Counted from the first letter of the stretch, positions 11,972-23,404 are shown. The stretch: DNA of 64,000 bases from Apoda limacodes (GCA_946406115.1 OX291560.1:7193158-7257157), one strand, 5' to 3'. Numbers and translations are program-made. The notes: generated by a model not told the origin, from the letters alone.

Positions 11972-14117
11972 TCTTTTGGGCCAAATGTTTCCTACAGGAG
12001 CTCTGGATTTCTGGTTTCGACTGGGATACCCCGTTGACCGGAGACTTGTTGTCTTATTGGCTACGTTTTTATGAGACACTTTCGGACTCGTCCATCTTAC
12101 CCCCAGGTCGTTATCGGGCCAGTCTTCACGGTTTCTCTGACGCGTCGGAATCCGGTTATGCGGCTGTCGTTTATCTCCGCACCGTTGACAGCAATGGTCA
12201 TGTTCGCGTCAGTCTGGTGGTCGCAAAGAGTAAGGTTGCACCTTTGCGGACCAAGTTGACGATCCCCAAGCTGGAGTTATCAGGAGCTGCATTGTCGACT
12301 CGACTCCTCGACCATGTCTTCTCCACCTTGGGTCAATGGGTCCAATTTGACTCCGTCACAGCATGGACAGACAGCCAAATCATGTTGTCTTGGCTTAAGG
12401 CATCCTTTCATGCCCTGGAGCCTTTCGTGGCCAATCGTGTCTCCCAAATCCAGTCTTCTGCGGTGTCTCTAGATTGGCGTCAAGTGCCAGGGTTCTTGAA
12501 TCCCTCATATTACGCTTCACGGGGCCTGATTGCCTCGCAAGTCGTTAATCACCCTAAGGACACTTGGCCTCATACAGTTGTGAAGTTTGTTGACCCTCTG
12601 CCAGGGTTAAAGGTCTTTGCTGTTGAGCAGACTGTAGACACTTCACCGAACTTCTTACTTAATCGGTTCAGTTCTCTCAACAACCTCGTTGGTGTCACCG
12701 GTTGGATAAAGAGGTTTCTCCACAACTTAAGGAGCAGGTTACAGCCAAGGACGTCTTCAGTCTTGTCTCCTGAAGAGCGTCAGGATGCTCTCCTCACCTG
12801 TGTTCGACTGGTACAGGCTCAGTCGTTTGGGAAGGAAATTTGTCTTCTCCGTTCAGAGAACGGGAAATTGCGGGGAAGTCTTGCCCGTTTTAATTTGTTT
12901 CTGGACGAGTCGGAGTTTTTGCAAGTGGGTGGTAGGCTTCGTAACTCAGAATTGCCCTATGGGGCTCAGCTCTTGTTGCCCAAGAGCGGTCATTTTGTTG
13001 AGTTGCTGATCAGGGACCGCCATGTTAGGAACTGTCATGCCGGTCTCAACGCATTGCTGGCTTGTCTGCAGCGAGAGTTCTGGATTTTGTCCGCCAGACG
13101 AGCAGCTCGAAGCGTCATTTTTAAATGTATCCCTTGTTATAGGTTAAAGGGAATCACCCAGCCACAAATGGGTGACTTGCCGTCCGATCGTGTCCGGCCC
13201 GCACGACCTTTCGCTAACGTTGGGTTGGATTTCGCGGGTCCGTTTTTGGTAAAGACGTCAAGTATTCGCAATGCCCGACAGGTAAAGGCCTATTTATGCG
13301 TCTTCGTCTGTTTGTTTTCCAAGGCTGTGCATCTGGAGCTCATTTCAGCCTTGTCTACGGAAGCCTTTGTCGCATGTCTGTCGCGGTTTGTCAGTCGGTG
13401 TGGTCTCCCTCATTTAATTCGCTCGGACTGTGGCACAAATTACAAGGGTGCAGATGGTTATCTAAAGGAAGTCCTTCAGTTTTTGTCAGACAATCACACG
13501 TATATTGATTAGGAGTTGTCTAAACGGGGCGTGACTTGGATTTTCGATCCTCCCGGCTATCCTTCGTGGGGCGGTATTTTCGAAGCAGCTGTCAAGGTCG
13601 CCAAAACTCACCTCCGCCGTGTGATTGGTGAAACGGTCCTTACGTTTGAGGAATTACAAACGATATTTTGCAACGTCGAAGCAGTATTGAACTCACGACC
13701 TCTTTGTCCGATCTCGTCGGATCCTAATGACCTGGAAGCGCTAACTCCAGGCCATTTCTTGATTGGTAGTTATTTAACCTCCTTGCCTGAATACCCCTTC
13801 ATCGATGTGTCAGTTAATAGGTTATCGCGCTTTCAGTTGCTTCAACAAATTATGCAATTGTTCCACCGTCGGTGGTTTCGGAATATTTACATTTGTTACA
13901 GCAACGGGCTCGGTGGACGGATAAAACCAACCCCCCGCGCGTCAGAAACCTTGTCCTATTCAAGGACTCAAATTTACCGCCCTTGCAATGGCGTTTAGGT
14001 CGTATCGTGCAATTATTCCCCGGTTCAGACGGTATCCCGCATGTCGCAGAGGTCATGGTAGGGGATTTAGTGCTGAAGCGTGCCGTCGCGACGCTTTCTC
14101 GATTGCCAGTATATTGA
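11959..14117 (+). pseudogene. BEL/Pao RNase H, integrase and C-terminal domain
   Basis: A long frame from 11959 runs to a TAG at 13510-13512 and continues in the same frame from 13513, so one stop divides the gene. RNase H features are LHGFSDASESGY, AWTDSQIMLSWL and NPSYYASRG. A zinc-binding HHCC region follows (HVRNCHAG ... CIPCYR). The integrase core shows GLDFAGPF and IRSDCGTNYKGAD (the two aspartates) before the stop and WGGIFEAAVKVAK (the glutamate region) after it. The final part, 13872-14117, is shifted in frame and matches the BEL/Pao C-terminal domain (NLVLFKD, QWRLGRIVQLFPG). Confidence 0.9.
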
Positions 14118-14158
14118 GGCTCTGGCTCGGTTTATCCTAATCCAGACACGGTCTGACT

Positions 14159-14170
14159 GGGGCGGGGGTT
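14159..14170 (+). promoter_or_regulatory. Polypurine tract of the BEL/Pao element
   Basis: A ggggcgggggtt run lies directly before the right LTR, the expected plus-strand DNA priming site. Confidence 0.65.
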
Positions 14171-14485
14171 TGTTTAGTAAAGATTTATTAAGTTGGACCG
14201 CGGCGCGTGACAAGGTTAATAGGATTATCGCTACTCTGGGTGGACCGGCATCAGCAGCAGTCAGTCACATATAATTCTTTGACAGGTATGTACATTGTTT
14301 TGATTGTATTAATTTAATACATAGTGAATAAGTACGTCACACAGAAAAACACAAATATACAAAACCAGAAACACAATACACCACATATTACACAAACCGT
14401 GAACATAAAATCTGACGCCAAAATTTGGGTAAGTCCATGCAATTTTATTAAGGCTTACGTTGGCCCAGTTTTTACGATCCAATAT
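14171..14485 (+). repeat. BEL/Pao right (3') LTR, probably truncated
   Basis: Direct copy of 8743-9070. Similarity ends after 'tttttacgatccaa', where unrelated sequence shared with 44100-44187 begins. Confidence 0.8.
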
Positions 14486-14565
14486 TATTTGGCCAAGCGT
14501 AATCGTCAAAAGTAGTAGGAGTCGAAAATCGTTATGACAAATAAGTGGTTAACCCATTTTTTTGG
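14486..14565 (+). repeat. Sequence shared inverted with 44100-44187
   Basis: ttatttggccaagcgt, atcgtcaaaagt and the following 50 bases recur with a few changes on the minus strand at 44100-44187. It may be part of an LTR or an independent repeat. Confidence 0.65.
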
Positions 14566-15509
14566 AGGTTCTTCAGAGTATTATAGCAAACAACAGTATA
14601 ACCAAACCTGACCCTATTATCTTTTAAATAAAATAGAACTGAATAATCTAGGAAGCAGCTTTTATTAAAAAAAGGCGTTTCAAGTGAGGTTATAAAATTA
14701 CTTACGCCTGGCCGAATCACGTTCCATGTCACTCCGACGCGCGTTTTACACCGACTGCTGTCAAACTCCGTGAGCAACCACACATATACGTAAGCTACGC
14801 ATACACGAATATGTCATTCTGTTGAGGTGAGCCTATCTTCAGATATATCTAGTGTATGACGGTGCCTCTTGTATGAATCTGCCCCAGTTCCCCTTTCATA
14901 CATACGTACACACACACACACACAGCCATCACTCTAAAAATGATTACAAATGATTCTCCAAGTCTTGAAACGTAAAGAAAACACAAAATTTTCGATTTCG
15001 ATTTTCGGACCTATTCCAATAACTTCTCAAGAGAAGTTAATAGAATGGCTGCGAGGCGTAGTTACTTAAAGAAATAAAGTAATATTTCTTGTAGAACCTC
15101 AGTAATATTAGTTTCATTTAATATTGTATATAATAATTTCACTAAGTAAATTATCGTATCCGTAGCCTAGTAGATAGACGTATCAGACCTTAATACGTGT
15201 ACTCAGTGGTTGTGGATTCGAATCTCACCTTATGTCTTTCTTTTTGTTTTTGTTACATTTTACGAATTATGAATATTTTGTTTAGTTAATCAGCTTAAAC
15301 CAATTTTCTAATAGCTATTAAGTTCTACGTAGGTAGACATTAAATGTTTCTCGTTCGTTGCCGATTTCTTTCTGGGGGTAAGTGATGACAAGTTAGATGC
15401 GGCAATTACTTAGGTCGTAGCCATTTTGTCGTTGTGGATGTGTAATTGAAGGTGGTTGTGTTGATAAGTTTGTTTTGTATTTTTATTAAATTTCTTTGCT
15501 AAAAATAAT
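14566..15509. other. Intergenic with (CA)n and a tRNA-like segment
   Basis: No protein gene seen. A CA microsatellite lies at about 14907-14924. A tRNA-like promoter segment is annotated separately. The end of this stretch may include the transposon terminal region upstream of the transposase ATG at 15510. Confidence 0.5.
15158..15235 (+). repeat. tRNA-like segment, probable SINE head
   Basis: TAGCCTAGTAG fits the pol III A box and GATTCGAATCTC fits the B box, at the usual spacing. No clean acceptor stem is visible, so a tRNA-derived SINE or tRNA pseudogene is more likely than a working tRNA. Confidence 0.5.
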
Positions 15510-15954
15510 ATGCAGGCCAATATTAATATTCAAGAGAGGATGCGTATTATAGAACTACATAATATGGGTTACAATTTATCTCAAATTTGCAATGAGACTT
15601 GTTTTACCGTAAGAGTTTTATTTGACGTTAATGTTATATCATATTTTTTTAATACCACACAGTTTTATAAGTAAATTAAAAAAAAAAAAAAAATATAATT
15701 TCAGTAGTTTGAAAAATGTTCATTTTAATCTGGCTATTTGGCTTTTAGTGGATTACCGTAAAGCGTTGGGTCTCGCGCAACCCAGAGGAGGGGAGTTTAT
15801 CAACTCAACCTCGAAGTGGACGCCCGCGGCACATTGATGCGACTCAGAGAAGATTCATGGTGGAACAATACGAGAACAATGGTTTCATACCGACTGCTGT
15901 GTTTGGACACATGTTTCATACATCTTCAAACACAGAAACACAGTTCGTCGAGCT
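15510..15954 (+). pseudogene. Tc1/mariner-superfamily transposase, 5' part with predicted intron
   Basis: Exon 1 (15510-15608, 33 codons) encodes a first helix-turn-helix (IQERMRIIELHNMGYNLSQI). A GTAAGA donor follows at 15609 and a pyrimidine-rich TTTTAG acceptor ends at 15748. Exon 2 from 15749 continues in phase 0 with ITVKRWVSR and the AT-hook-like SGRPRHI, then EQYENNGFIPTAVFGHMF. The reading frame is clean on both sides, while the roughly 140 bp between has stops. The gene is cut at 15950-15954 by a LINE; its 3' part resumes at 18432. The protein would bind the transposon ends through these N-terminal domains. Tc1/mariner type is clear, but I do not assign the lineage. Confidence 0.8.
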
Positions 15955-16013
15955 TTTTTTTTTATATACCACTAAGGTGGCAAACAAGCCACGGTCCGCC
16001 TGATGGTAAGCGG

Positions 16014-17215
16014 TCACCGTAGCCTATGGACGCTTGCAACACCAGGGGCATCACTCGCGCGTTGCCGACCCTTCAGAAATCTAATAACTTCTTTTTTGAA
16101 GAACCCCATACTGTAGTCCTTAGAGAAAACCTTGGCAGGGAGCTCATGCCACAACCCAAGGGTTCGCGGGAGGAAGTTTCTCTGAAACCGCACTGTTCGC
16201 GACCATTTTGGTTCCAAAGTGTGAGAATGAATTCCCTGTCGATGGCGAGCGGTGCGATGGTAGAAAGTAGCCGTGGGCATCATTTCGAACAATTCCTCAG
16301 AGCACAATCCATTGTACAAGCGGTAGAACACACACAGGGAGTCTCTCCTCAGACTTAAGGGCTCGATACCGCAAGTGAGTTTGGGATCGTCGACAATTCT
16401 CACAGCCCGTCGTTGAACCGAGTCAAAAGGTCCAAGCTGGTATCCGAGTGCACCCGCCCAGAGATGGCAGCAGTACTCCATATGGGGCCGGACTTGCGAC
16501 TTGTAAAGTAGCAACCTTTGCCCCGACGTGAAGTACTGCTTCGCTCTGTTGAGTACACCAAGTTTTTTGGACGCCAGCTTTACTTTGTCTAGCAAATGAT
16601 CTCGGAACTGAACATCGCTGGAGATGTCAACGCCAAGGATCCCAATGCTCTTAGAGATGGAGAGGGGAGTGTTCTGGAATTGTGGGACTACAGTGAATGG
16701 GGTTTTCTTAGCGGTGAACGCGCAGACTTGTGTCTTTGAAGGGTTGAATCGGACCAAGTTTTCCCGCCCCCAGTCAGAGATCTTGGACAGACCGATCTCG
16801 ATTTGAGACACAAGTTCTTCACGCTTTTCCTCCACAACGGAACGTGGGATGCTTGCACGGCCCTTGTAATAAGCGTCTCCAGTACTGTCATCTGCATAGC
16901 AATGTATGTTGTTGATGTCCAACATATCATTGATGTGCAGTAGAAACAGCGTAGGAGACAGCACAGAGCTTTGCGGGACACCAGCATTAATGTCCATGCT
17001 ATCAGAGCAACTACCGTCAACTACGGCTCGTATGCTTCTGCCGGACAAAAAGCTAGCCACCCTTTGCACAAACCCTCGGGCACTCCGTAAGAAGGCAACT
17101 TCGATAGAAGACCCCGGTGCCAGACCCGATCGAACGCCTTTGCTATGTCTAGGCTACATGCCAATGCCTCCCCCTGACTCTCAATGGCTAGTGCCCATCG
17201 GTGTGTGAGATACAC
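16014..17215 (-). pseudogene. LINE reverse transcriptase, catalytic and C-terminal half
   Basis: SLDIAKAFDRVWHRGLLSKL (17160-17100) is palm block A. INAGVPQSSVLSPTLF and CYADDSTGDAYY (the catalytic ADD) follow in the frame 17069-16014. The thumb region (GILGVDISSDVQF) and a C-terminal region with RLYNGLCSEELFEM complete it. A frameshift near 17050 separates the two frames. Relative to usual sequence, 'VPQSSVLSP' replaces the common 'VPQGSVLSP'. High GC and few lesions suggest a fairly recent copy. Confidence 0.9.
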
Positions 17216-18425
17216 TAGAAGGTCACCAGTTGAGCGACCGTGGCGAAAGCCATATTGACGGTCACTGATCAGGTCGTGTTTTCTAGGTATCTCAAAAGCT
17301 GTGTGTTGATCACACGCTCCATCACCTTGGAGAGGAGAGAGGTTATAGCGATAGGCCTGTAATTCGATGGATCTGATCTATCGCCCTTTTTGGGCACCGG
17401 GTGCACATTTGCAGTCTTCCATGAAGACGGAAATTGCCTAGTGTGGTAGGAAAGCGTGAAGAGGCGCGTGAGTACATGACATAACTCAGGAGCACACTGC
17501 TTAAGCACCACTGCTGGTATGCCGTCTGGCCCACTCGACTTATGAACGTCTAGGGAAAGCAACGCCCGCCGGACCTCGCGCTGTGTTATAGTGATTTCCG
17601 GCATGGTCTTACCGCACCACGGTAAAGTAGGTGGTACAGCGCCTTCGTCGTTCACATTCGAGTTAGAGGCAAAAAGACTGCCCAATAGATCGGCTTTCTC
17701 TTTTGCACTGTGGGCCAAGTCACCATCGGTCTTTCGCAGTGGTAATAATGACGACTGGCAGAAGTTCCCCTCGGCAGCTTTAGCAAGCGACCAGAAAGCA
17801 CGACTCCCAGAAGGATAGCTTGCAAGTCGCCCACCTATTTTGCCGATGAATTGGAATTTTGCTCTGGCAGTTGCTTTCTTACTGAACCTCGAGGCAGCAT
17901 TTAATTTGCGTTTTAACTCAGAAATATTCGGATCCTTATTATTACGAGCCGTGGTCCAAGCCTCATACGCAGTTTGCTTAAGAATTTTAGCTTCTCTGCA
18001 AGGTCTATTAAACCACGGTCGTTTTTTGACGCCGGCAGCTACTCGCAGGTTAGGAATGAAACATTCCATACCAGCGAGGATTGTCTCAGTGACTGCGGTT
18101 GCGCAGACGTCAGGATCTTCTGAGCTATAGCAGATCTGCCTCCACGGGTACGATGCATAAAATTCTCGCAATCCATCCCAGTCTGCCGACTTATAATGCC
18201 ACACACGACGCCAATTAGTTGGCCCAGAAGGATCAGGTTGTGTGCATGACATTTGAGTTCGGATGAGACAGTGGTCCGAGGAGCCAAGAGGCGCATCCAC
18301 TGAGACGGAGTATCCATCCGGACGTGTAGTCAGCAGAAGGTCCAGTAAGGAGCTTGTATGGTCCTCAATATCTGGTATTCTCGTTGAAGAAAGTACCAGC
18401 TGAGAGAATCCATAGCTCAGAGCAA
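17216..18425 (-). pseudogene. LINE endonuclease end and reverse transcriptase N-terminal half
   Basis: Upstream of 18300 sequence such as LLTTRPDGYSVSVDAPLGSSDH is the end of an AP-type endonuclease (the SDH motif). Residues after it form the linker (RPWFNRPCREAKILKQTAY). RT begins with KSSGPDGIPAVVLK, VHPVPKKGDRSDPSNYRPI and LLSKVMERVI, up to about 17269. The frame then shifts near 17215-17269. The endonuclease N-terminus is absent because the element is 5'-truncated. Confidence 0.9.
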
Positions 18426-18431
18426 ATTCAT

Positions 18432-19102
18432 GAGCTCTGCATATTGAAGTATGGCATCATAGAAAGCCAGCTAAAAAACCATATTTAACTAATACCCATA
18501 AACAAAATAGATTGTTGTTTGCAAGGGAGTATTTAGATTTTGACTGGGAGCACACATTATTCACCGATGCGAAGTCGTTCGTATCATCTGAAAACGGGAG
18601 ACTTCATTTGTGGCGCAGACATGGAACCCGTTATGCAGAACACAATGTTATCCCAAATATGGAATCTGGATGGATATCACTAAATATGTGGGGGTGAATG
18701 ACTGCGGCTGGTCCTGGTGAATTAATCTCGATAGCAGGGCGCGCTAGAGCTTCACATTATGTGGAAGTGTTAGACGAGATCATGTTGCCCACAGCGCGGT
18801 GTGTTTATCCATTAGCTGATATGCCACAAATACAGTTTATGTATGATAACTGTCCTGTGCATCGAGCGCATATAGTGCAGGATTGGTTTACTCAACACCC
18901 GGACATTAATGTTATTCCTATGGGGTTTGATGGTGCAAAGATGGAACATACGAAATGAAAGAACTACAGAGTCATTAGAGGCTCACTGTTTAAAAATTTG
19001 GAAAAATATTAGAGGGAACAGATATCTGTTCTAATATGATCGAATCTTTGCGTTGGCGCTTGCTTGCTGTGATTGAAAATAATGGAGGTTATATTAAATA
19101 CT
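18432..19102 (+). pseudogene. Tc1/mariner-superfamily transposase, 3' catalytic part
   Basis: Continuation of the gene at 15510. HRKPAKKPYLT leads into the DDE catalytic domain: TLFTDAKSF holds the first aspartate and FMYDNCPVHRAHIVQDW (18840-18890) the second. After NVIP (near 18915) the text goes directly to LWGLMVQRW in a shifted frame, so the block that normally carries the third acidic residue (NP-IE-type) is missing. The end reads TTESLEAHCLKIWKNI and stops at 19100-19102. The stop near 18696 and the deletion make it inactive even without the LINE. Confidence 0.85.
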
Positions 19103-19103
19103 G

Positions 19104-19500
19104 AAAAACCGGCCAAGTGCGATTCGGACTCGCGCACGAAGGATTGCGTACCATTATCTATAAAAACGGCAAAAAAATCACGTTTGTTGTATCGGAGTCC
19201 CCCTTAAATTTTTGTTTTATTTTAATTTAATTATTTATTTTTAAAGTAACTATATAACTAAATATTTTGTAAATATTTTAGGCGTCTATCTGTTGTCGTT
19301 ATCAATATCGAGCAAAATCGAGCAAAAATATCACGTTTGTTTATTTTATTCTATTTTTTAGTATTTGTTGTTATAGCGGCAACAGAAATATATCTTCTGT
19401 GAAAATTTCAACTGTCTAACTATCACGGTTCATGAGATACAGCCGGAGCTTCAGTAATAGGGCTCCGCTAATTACCCTTTGGGTACGGAACCCTAAAAAT
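19104..19500 (+). repeat. Dispersed repeat family A, copy 1
   Basis: Starts aaaaccggccaagtgcga and ends gggtacggaaccctaaaaat. The same two ends occur at 36837-37499 and, inverted, at 41439-41889. The ends are not inverted repeats of each other. The sequence pattern is one I know as very common in moth genomes. It starts right after the transposase stop. Confidence 0.8.
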
Positions 19501-20224
19501 AAAGTACTATTTTTCTTACAGATACTCTTTACATTTCAATATATTTAAGACATAACATATTTTTTTTACTTTGTTGTTTTTCAACCAATTGAATGGTGAC
19601 TTGTATTTTTTTTTTATTCTTGTGGTTAAGTTTCAATTTTCTTTTCATTATGAAAACGAATACTTAAGCTATAACCATAGGAAATATATATATAGAAAAA
19701 AGAGACATTTATCAAAAACATTATTTATGATTTATAAAATTTTAATAAGAACCATTTTTATTTGATTGCATGTGTTTTAATTCTTGCAAACCAAAAAAAA
19801 TGTTCTCAGACCTCTCTGGTCCTTTTCAGAGACAACTAGATGTCAAAACATAAAAAAAAGTTATTCCTAACAAAAATACTCAATACGGAAATAGCGTGAT
19901 TTGAACCATAGACTCGCAGGATTAAGTCGCAGCGCCTACCTACACAACCACTAAACCACCGGGCAGATATCATTTAATGCGAAATAAACAATACGTATGT
20001 AGAACAACACTGCAGTTTACACCTAATTAATTTGTTCGGTTAAGAAACCAAAAGATACAAGAACGGTTTAAATAAACTGGTTAGTATAAATAAAACTAAA
20101 CCTAATTTTGTCGATTTAAGGTTAATATTATTGACAGTTCTGATAATGTTAATGTGTGAGTGCGAGATTCACAGCATGGCTTCACGCAATTTTAACCTTT
20201 ACACTATGCATGCACTTTAGCAAA
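19501..20224. other. Intergenic, includes a tRNA-like segment
   Basis: No gene seen; AT-rich with A/T runs. The tRNA-like piece is listed separately. Confidence 0.5.
19885..19968 (-). repeat. tRNA-like segment (minus strand), probable SINE head
   Basis: Read on the minus strand it has TGGTTTAGTGG (A-box-like) and GGTTCAAATCACG (B-box-like) about 40 bases apart. It is preceded by GCCCGG and lacks a paired acceptor stem. A tRNA-derived SINE or pseudo-tRNA is likely. Confidence 0.5.
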
Positions 20225-20570
20225 TGACTGTACATCAGCGAGCACCTACACTAGCTAACCAGGCAAAATAGTAAAATCCTACTAAAACCGCCAAGCATGG
20301 TCATGTATTATACATAGTAATTACTGTATCTCTTAGCAGACCAAGTTCTTTAGTGGGCAATATAATTATCATTGCTGGTATTATTTAAGTTACCGCTTCT
20401 ACTTTTATTGAAGGTTTTGCTGTACGTAGCTAAAAATGACCCAGAGTCTGTTAATATATTCCTTCCTATTAAGGTTATTGAAATTCTTTCTACCATTTAT
20501 TATACGACAGAAAAAGCGAACTCGTCATTACGATGTTTTAAAGTTAGATTAGACATCTTCAATTAAAATA
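20225..20570 (-). repeat. Repeat family B, copy 1 (inverted partner at 43395-43735)
   Basis: The reverse complement aligns with 43395-43735 over roughly 340 bp with many substitutions; shared blocks include gcccactaaagaact and agatacagtaattactat. No protein family is recognised in either copy. Confidence 0.75.
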
Positions 20571-21325
20571 AGCCCTCACAGGCCCCCGAAATAAATTATC
20601 TGAAGCCACGTGGTGGTTGACCCATCTGCAACTTTCAAAGGAAAACGTAGGAAAACACAACCTTAAGGATTTCACAACGAACATACAATATAATAACTTG
20701 TTATATTAAAGATTTTTTACCAGTAATAGTGGCACTATTATCTATCTATCTATCTAGCCGTAGTTTAACCCGATGTGGTTTCTAAATAGTTCCTCGTGAC
20801 CCATAAGCATAGACTATGATTTACTCTTTCTCGGGCAGCATTTCGACAATTTCAACGACGGCTATATATAAATACCTTCAATAAAACGACCAAAAGTTAC
20901 AGAGATAAAGCACTACCACTCTAGTGTAACACCTGTCATCCGAAACGATAATCTTAATGGGATATATTTGAAAACTATCACTTGGAATAAAGCTTTAAGA
21001 TTTTGAGTGCAAAACCTTGTCTCCAATTCTGTACCCTCGGTGAAAACAGATATAGGTCTGAAATGACAGCTTTTAAAAAATTTTTTTTTAATATTTTGTA
21101 CCTTTACATGCGTATTACTTTTTTGTTAATGATTTAATTCCTTTTGTTAAAAATAATAAAGATAGGTATTTTTAGCCTCTATACTATGATATATGAAGAA
21201 TAGCAATATATTTAATTTATTTAGAGCAATAAGGGAAATAAACAACTTGTATTATTCGTCACATTAGAATGAATATGAGTAAAATAATTTAACTAAAATT
21301 ATATTATTTTACACTAAAACTAGTG
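20571..21325. other. Intergenic, decayed repeats
   Basis: No gene. It contains (TCTA)n at about 20741-20756 and a roughly 60-bp segment around 21027-21055 (accctcggtgaaaac) that recurs inverted at 35918-35950. Confidence 0.5.
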
Positions 21326-21329
21326 GTAC

Positions 21330-21590
21330 TGTTATAGGAGTCCACGTAAATGTCTTTTTAAAAAAAGAAACTTTGTACACGAAAAATAGGTTTTTATTAA
21401 TAAGATTAAATATGAATTAGAAAATTGGCAATTGTCAAATATTGAATTCGGAAACGATACGTATCGACCGAGAGATGAAACTGGACTGACTCACCGGGAC
21501 AAGTCTCTGGGTAGCGTCGTCACGGAAAAGCTAACTCAGCATTTAAAAGTTATGGTTCAGCATTAACTCTTGCTAAACGGTTATATAACA
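21330..21590 (-). repeat. Errantivirus 3' LTR
   Basis: 261 bp, plus-strand ends tgttatagg ... ttatataaca (TG...CA). On the minus strand the adjacent PPT (21591-21602) precedes it. Confidence 0.93.
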
Positions 21591-21602
21591 ACCCCCCCTT
21601 TA
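21591..21602 (-). promoter_or_regulatory. Errantivirus polypurine tract
   Basis: The minus strand reads AAAGGGGGGGT directly before the 3' LTR, the plus-strand primer site expected in LTR elements. Confidence 0.75.
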
Positions 21603-21654
21603 AGAGAAAACTTATCCCAAAAGGGTGAAGTTTACGTGTATTGATTTATATTAA

Positions 21655-23404
21655 TCTATTCGAAGTCTAGGTTGTGGGGTAGGATCTTGAATTGTTTCAA
21701 GTTCTACATTATAAGTTTCCGTCCCCCTTCTTTTCGTTAATATAGGTAATAGGTTTCGACAAATGCCACTTTTGCAACAATAGTACATTACAAAGCTTAT
21801 AAATAAGATTACAAATACAATGGTAAGTATAGGAAAGCTAATGTTAATTACGTCATCAGCGACTTTGTTAAGAACCTTAAGATCATTCCAGTTTACATTG
21901 GATATTTTGTTACTGGAAATATTGAGCTTTAGTTGTTGGAATTCCTTATAATTACAATTTTTCGGAAAAATTCGGATTTAATTGTTTTAATACTAACTTT
22001 TGTATTTGATTTATCTATTAACTTAGTATCTTTACAAAATGCGATACAACTAGAGGTCATGTTAAGTACACCTGTACCTGATATAGTGATTTCGGTTATT
22101 TCGGAGTTACATTCAATCGACAATTTCGTAGGCTCTGATTGTACATATAGCCATTTGTTATTTTGAAGTTTTTGCCAAACGTCTATATGGCCATAAATAA
22201 ATTTACTGTTACAATTTTCTGGCAACTTAGAGACGGCTTTAACCATGATTTCAGTTTCACAAATAGGATTATTGGTCGTGCTCAAAGTATCTATGGTGTT
22301 GCATAACAAGGTTTCATTTAAGATTGGTTTACATAGGTCTAGATTTTCTAGGTTACAGTAAGTCATTTTATCTTTACTTAATCCTATGTACTGTTTTGTA
22401 GGTGCTATCAATGCGTATGAGTTTGGCGCATTAAGGTCATGTGGCACCGGTATCTGTATACTTTTGTATAAATCGTATTCCATTACATCTACAAGTGGTA
22501 TTTTAACTGCAAATATAATATTATTATCTATAAAGTATGACACTAATTCAGAAAGGTTAATTAGTACATGGATATTGTCTAAATCTAACGTAACAGCAAA
22601 TTCCTTAAACTTAGGTAAATTTCTAAAATTACTTACAATGTCATTAAACAGTTGTTTATGAGTAACAATAGATGGGTATAAGGTATTGCTTTTAGCAAAT
22701 AGTATAGCATTCACTGTATCTTCTACCTTTAAAGATAGGGTTAACAGATTAGATTCCAATACATTTAGGACGTCATTAATACTGTTCCAGAAGATGATTT
22801 CATTGGTGATTTGGGATACATTTTGAATGGCTAAGGACAATTTATCAATTGCTTCACCAAGTCTAACTTCGTTCTGGTTCATTTCGATGATGCTTTTGTT
22901 AAAATTAGAGATGGCTGATTTGGAAATAGCTATATTTTGAGTGATAGCAGACGTTAGTTTCTTATCATTATCAAAAAGGGCTTGCAGAGCACTATCATAT
23001 TTAATAGCGTCATCTTCGTCTAGGGTACCAAATATATGTTTGAAAACCGTGCCAATCCCAGAAAACCATGCTGATCTTTTTGATTTGTTTGATATTAGGT
23101 GTAACATGGATTCGCAATCACGAGATATATTCTTGAAGAGAGAGTCGAGTGGTTGGATCATCTTATGGCATTCTACGTTACCAATAGCTTAGTTTTGCTG
23201 GCAAAGAAATCTTACTGTGCTAAAAACGTATTTAATGTTTTCTATGTGGGCAGGTATAAAACTAATGTCTAAAGGTATAACTATATGTATATGGTCATTA
23301 ACTATTCTAATCGTACCTATCGGTTCGAAGTTAATTACTGGGCTTCGGTTAATTTGTTGGATGAAATCTGTAGCGAAGGTAAGTTTACAACATATTACAG
23401 CCAC
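21655..23404 (-). pseudogene. env: Errantivirus env (F-like fusion glycoprotein), broken
   Basis: The N-terminal part (23404-23192) is in frame with the main 410-codon part (23161-21929), separated by one TAA at 23189-23191. Near 23075 a basic KSKR furin-like site is followed by a hydrophobic glycine-containing segment and HIFGTLDEDD, the layout of baculovirus-F/insect errantivirus fusion proteins. Heptad-like hydrophobic spacing follows (LGEAIDKLSLAIQNVSQ). Cysteine-containing sequence lies in the C-terminal half. After the frame ends at 21929 another frame (about 21920-21655) holds a strongly hydrophobic membrane anchor and a short tail, so a frameshift cut the anchor off. In the family the protein mediates membrane fusion; this copy cannot make it whole. 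Confidence 0.85.

Larger units (their letters stand above)
8743..14485 (+). mobile_element. BEL/Pao LTR retrotransposon
   Basis: Two direct repeats starting tgtttagtaaag (8743 and 14171) bracket a pol region in BEL/Pao order: gag, aspartic protease, RT, RNase H, integrase, C-terminal domain. A purine tract (14159-14170) immediately precedes the right repeat. The domain order and the YVDD and NPSYYASRG-type motifs are diagnostic of BEL/Pao. Internal stops, frameshifts and deletions show that it is not autonomous. Nested elements and the exact right end were not fully resolved. Confidence 0.9.
15955..18431 (-). mobile_element. 5'-truncated LINE inserted in the transposase gene
   Basis: A minus-strand non-LTR element ends in an A-run (T-run at 15954-15965 on the plus strand). 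It is flanked by GAGCT at 15950-15954 and 18432-18436, a probable target duplication. Joining the flanks restores transposase coding similarity, which supports the boundaries. The 3' part (ctaaggtgg ... tccgcctgatggtaagcgg) is a 3'-UTR type I recognise from moth LINEs of CR1/jockey style; similar tail sequence recurs near 63410-63470. Confidence 0.88.

Noticed and set aside
15158..15235. Functional tRNA gene
   Set aside because: A and B boxes are present but no acceptor stem or clear anticodon arm could be folded by eye.
17591..18130. Plus-strand frames opposite the LINE
   Set aside because: Antisense shadows of the LINE reverse transcriptase gene.
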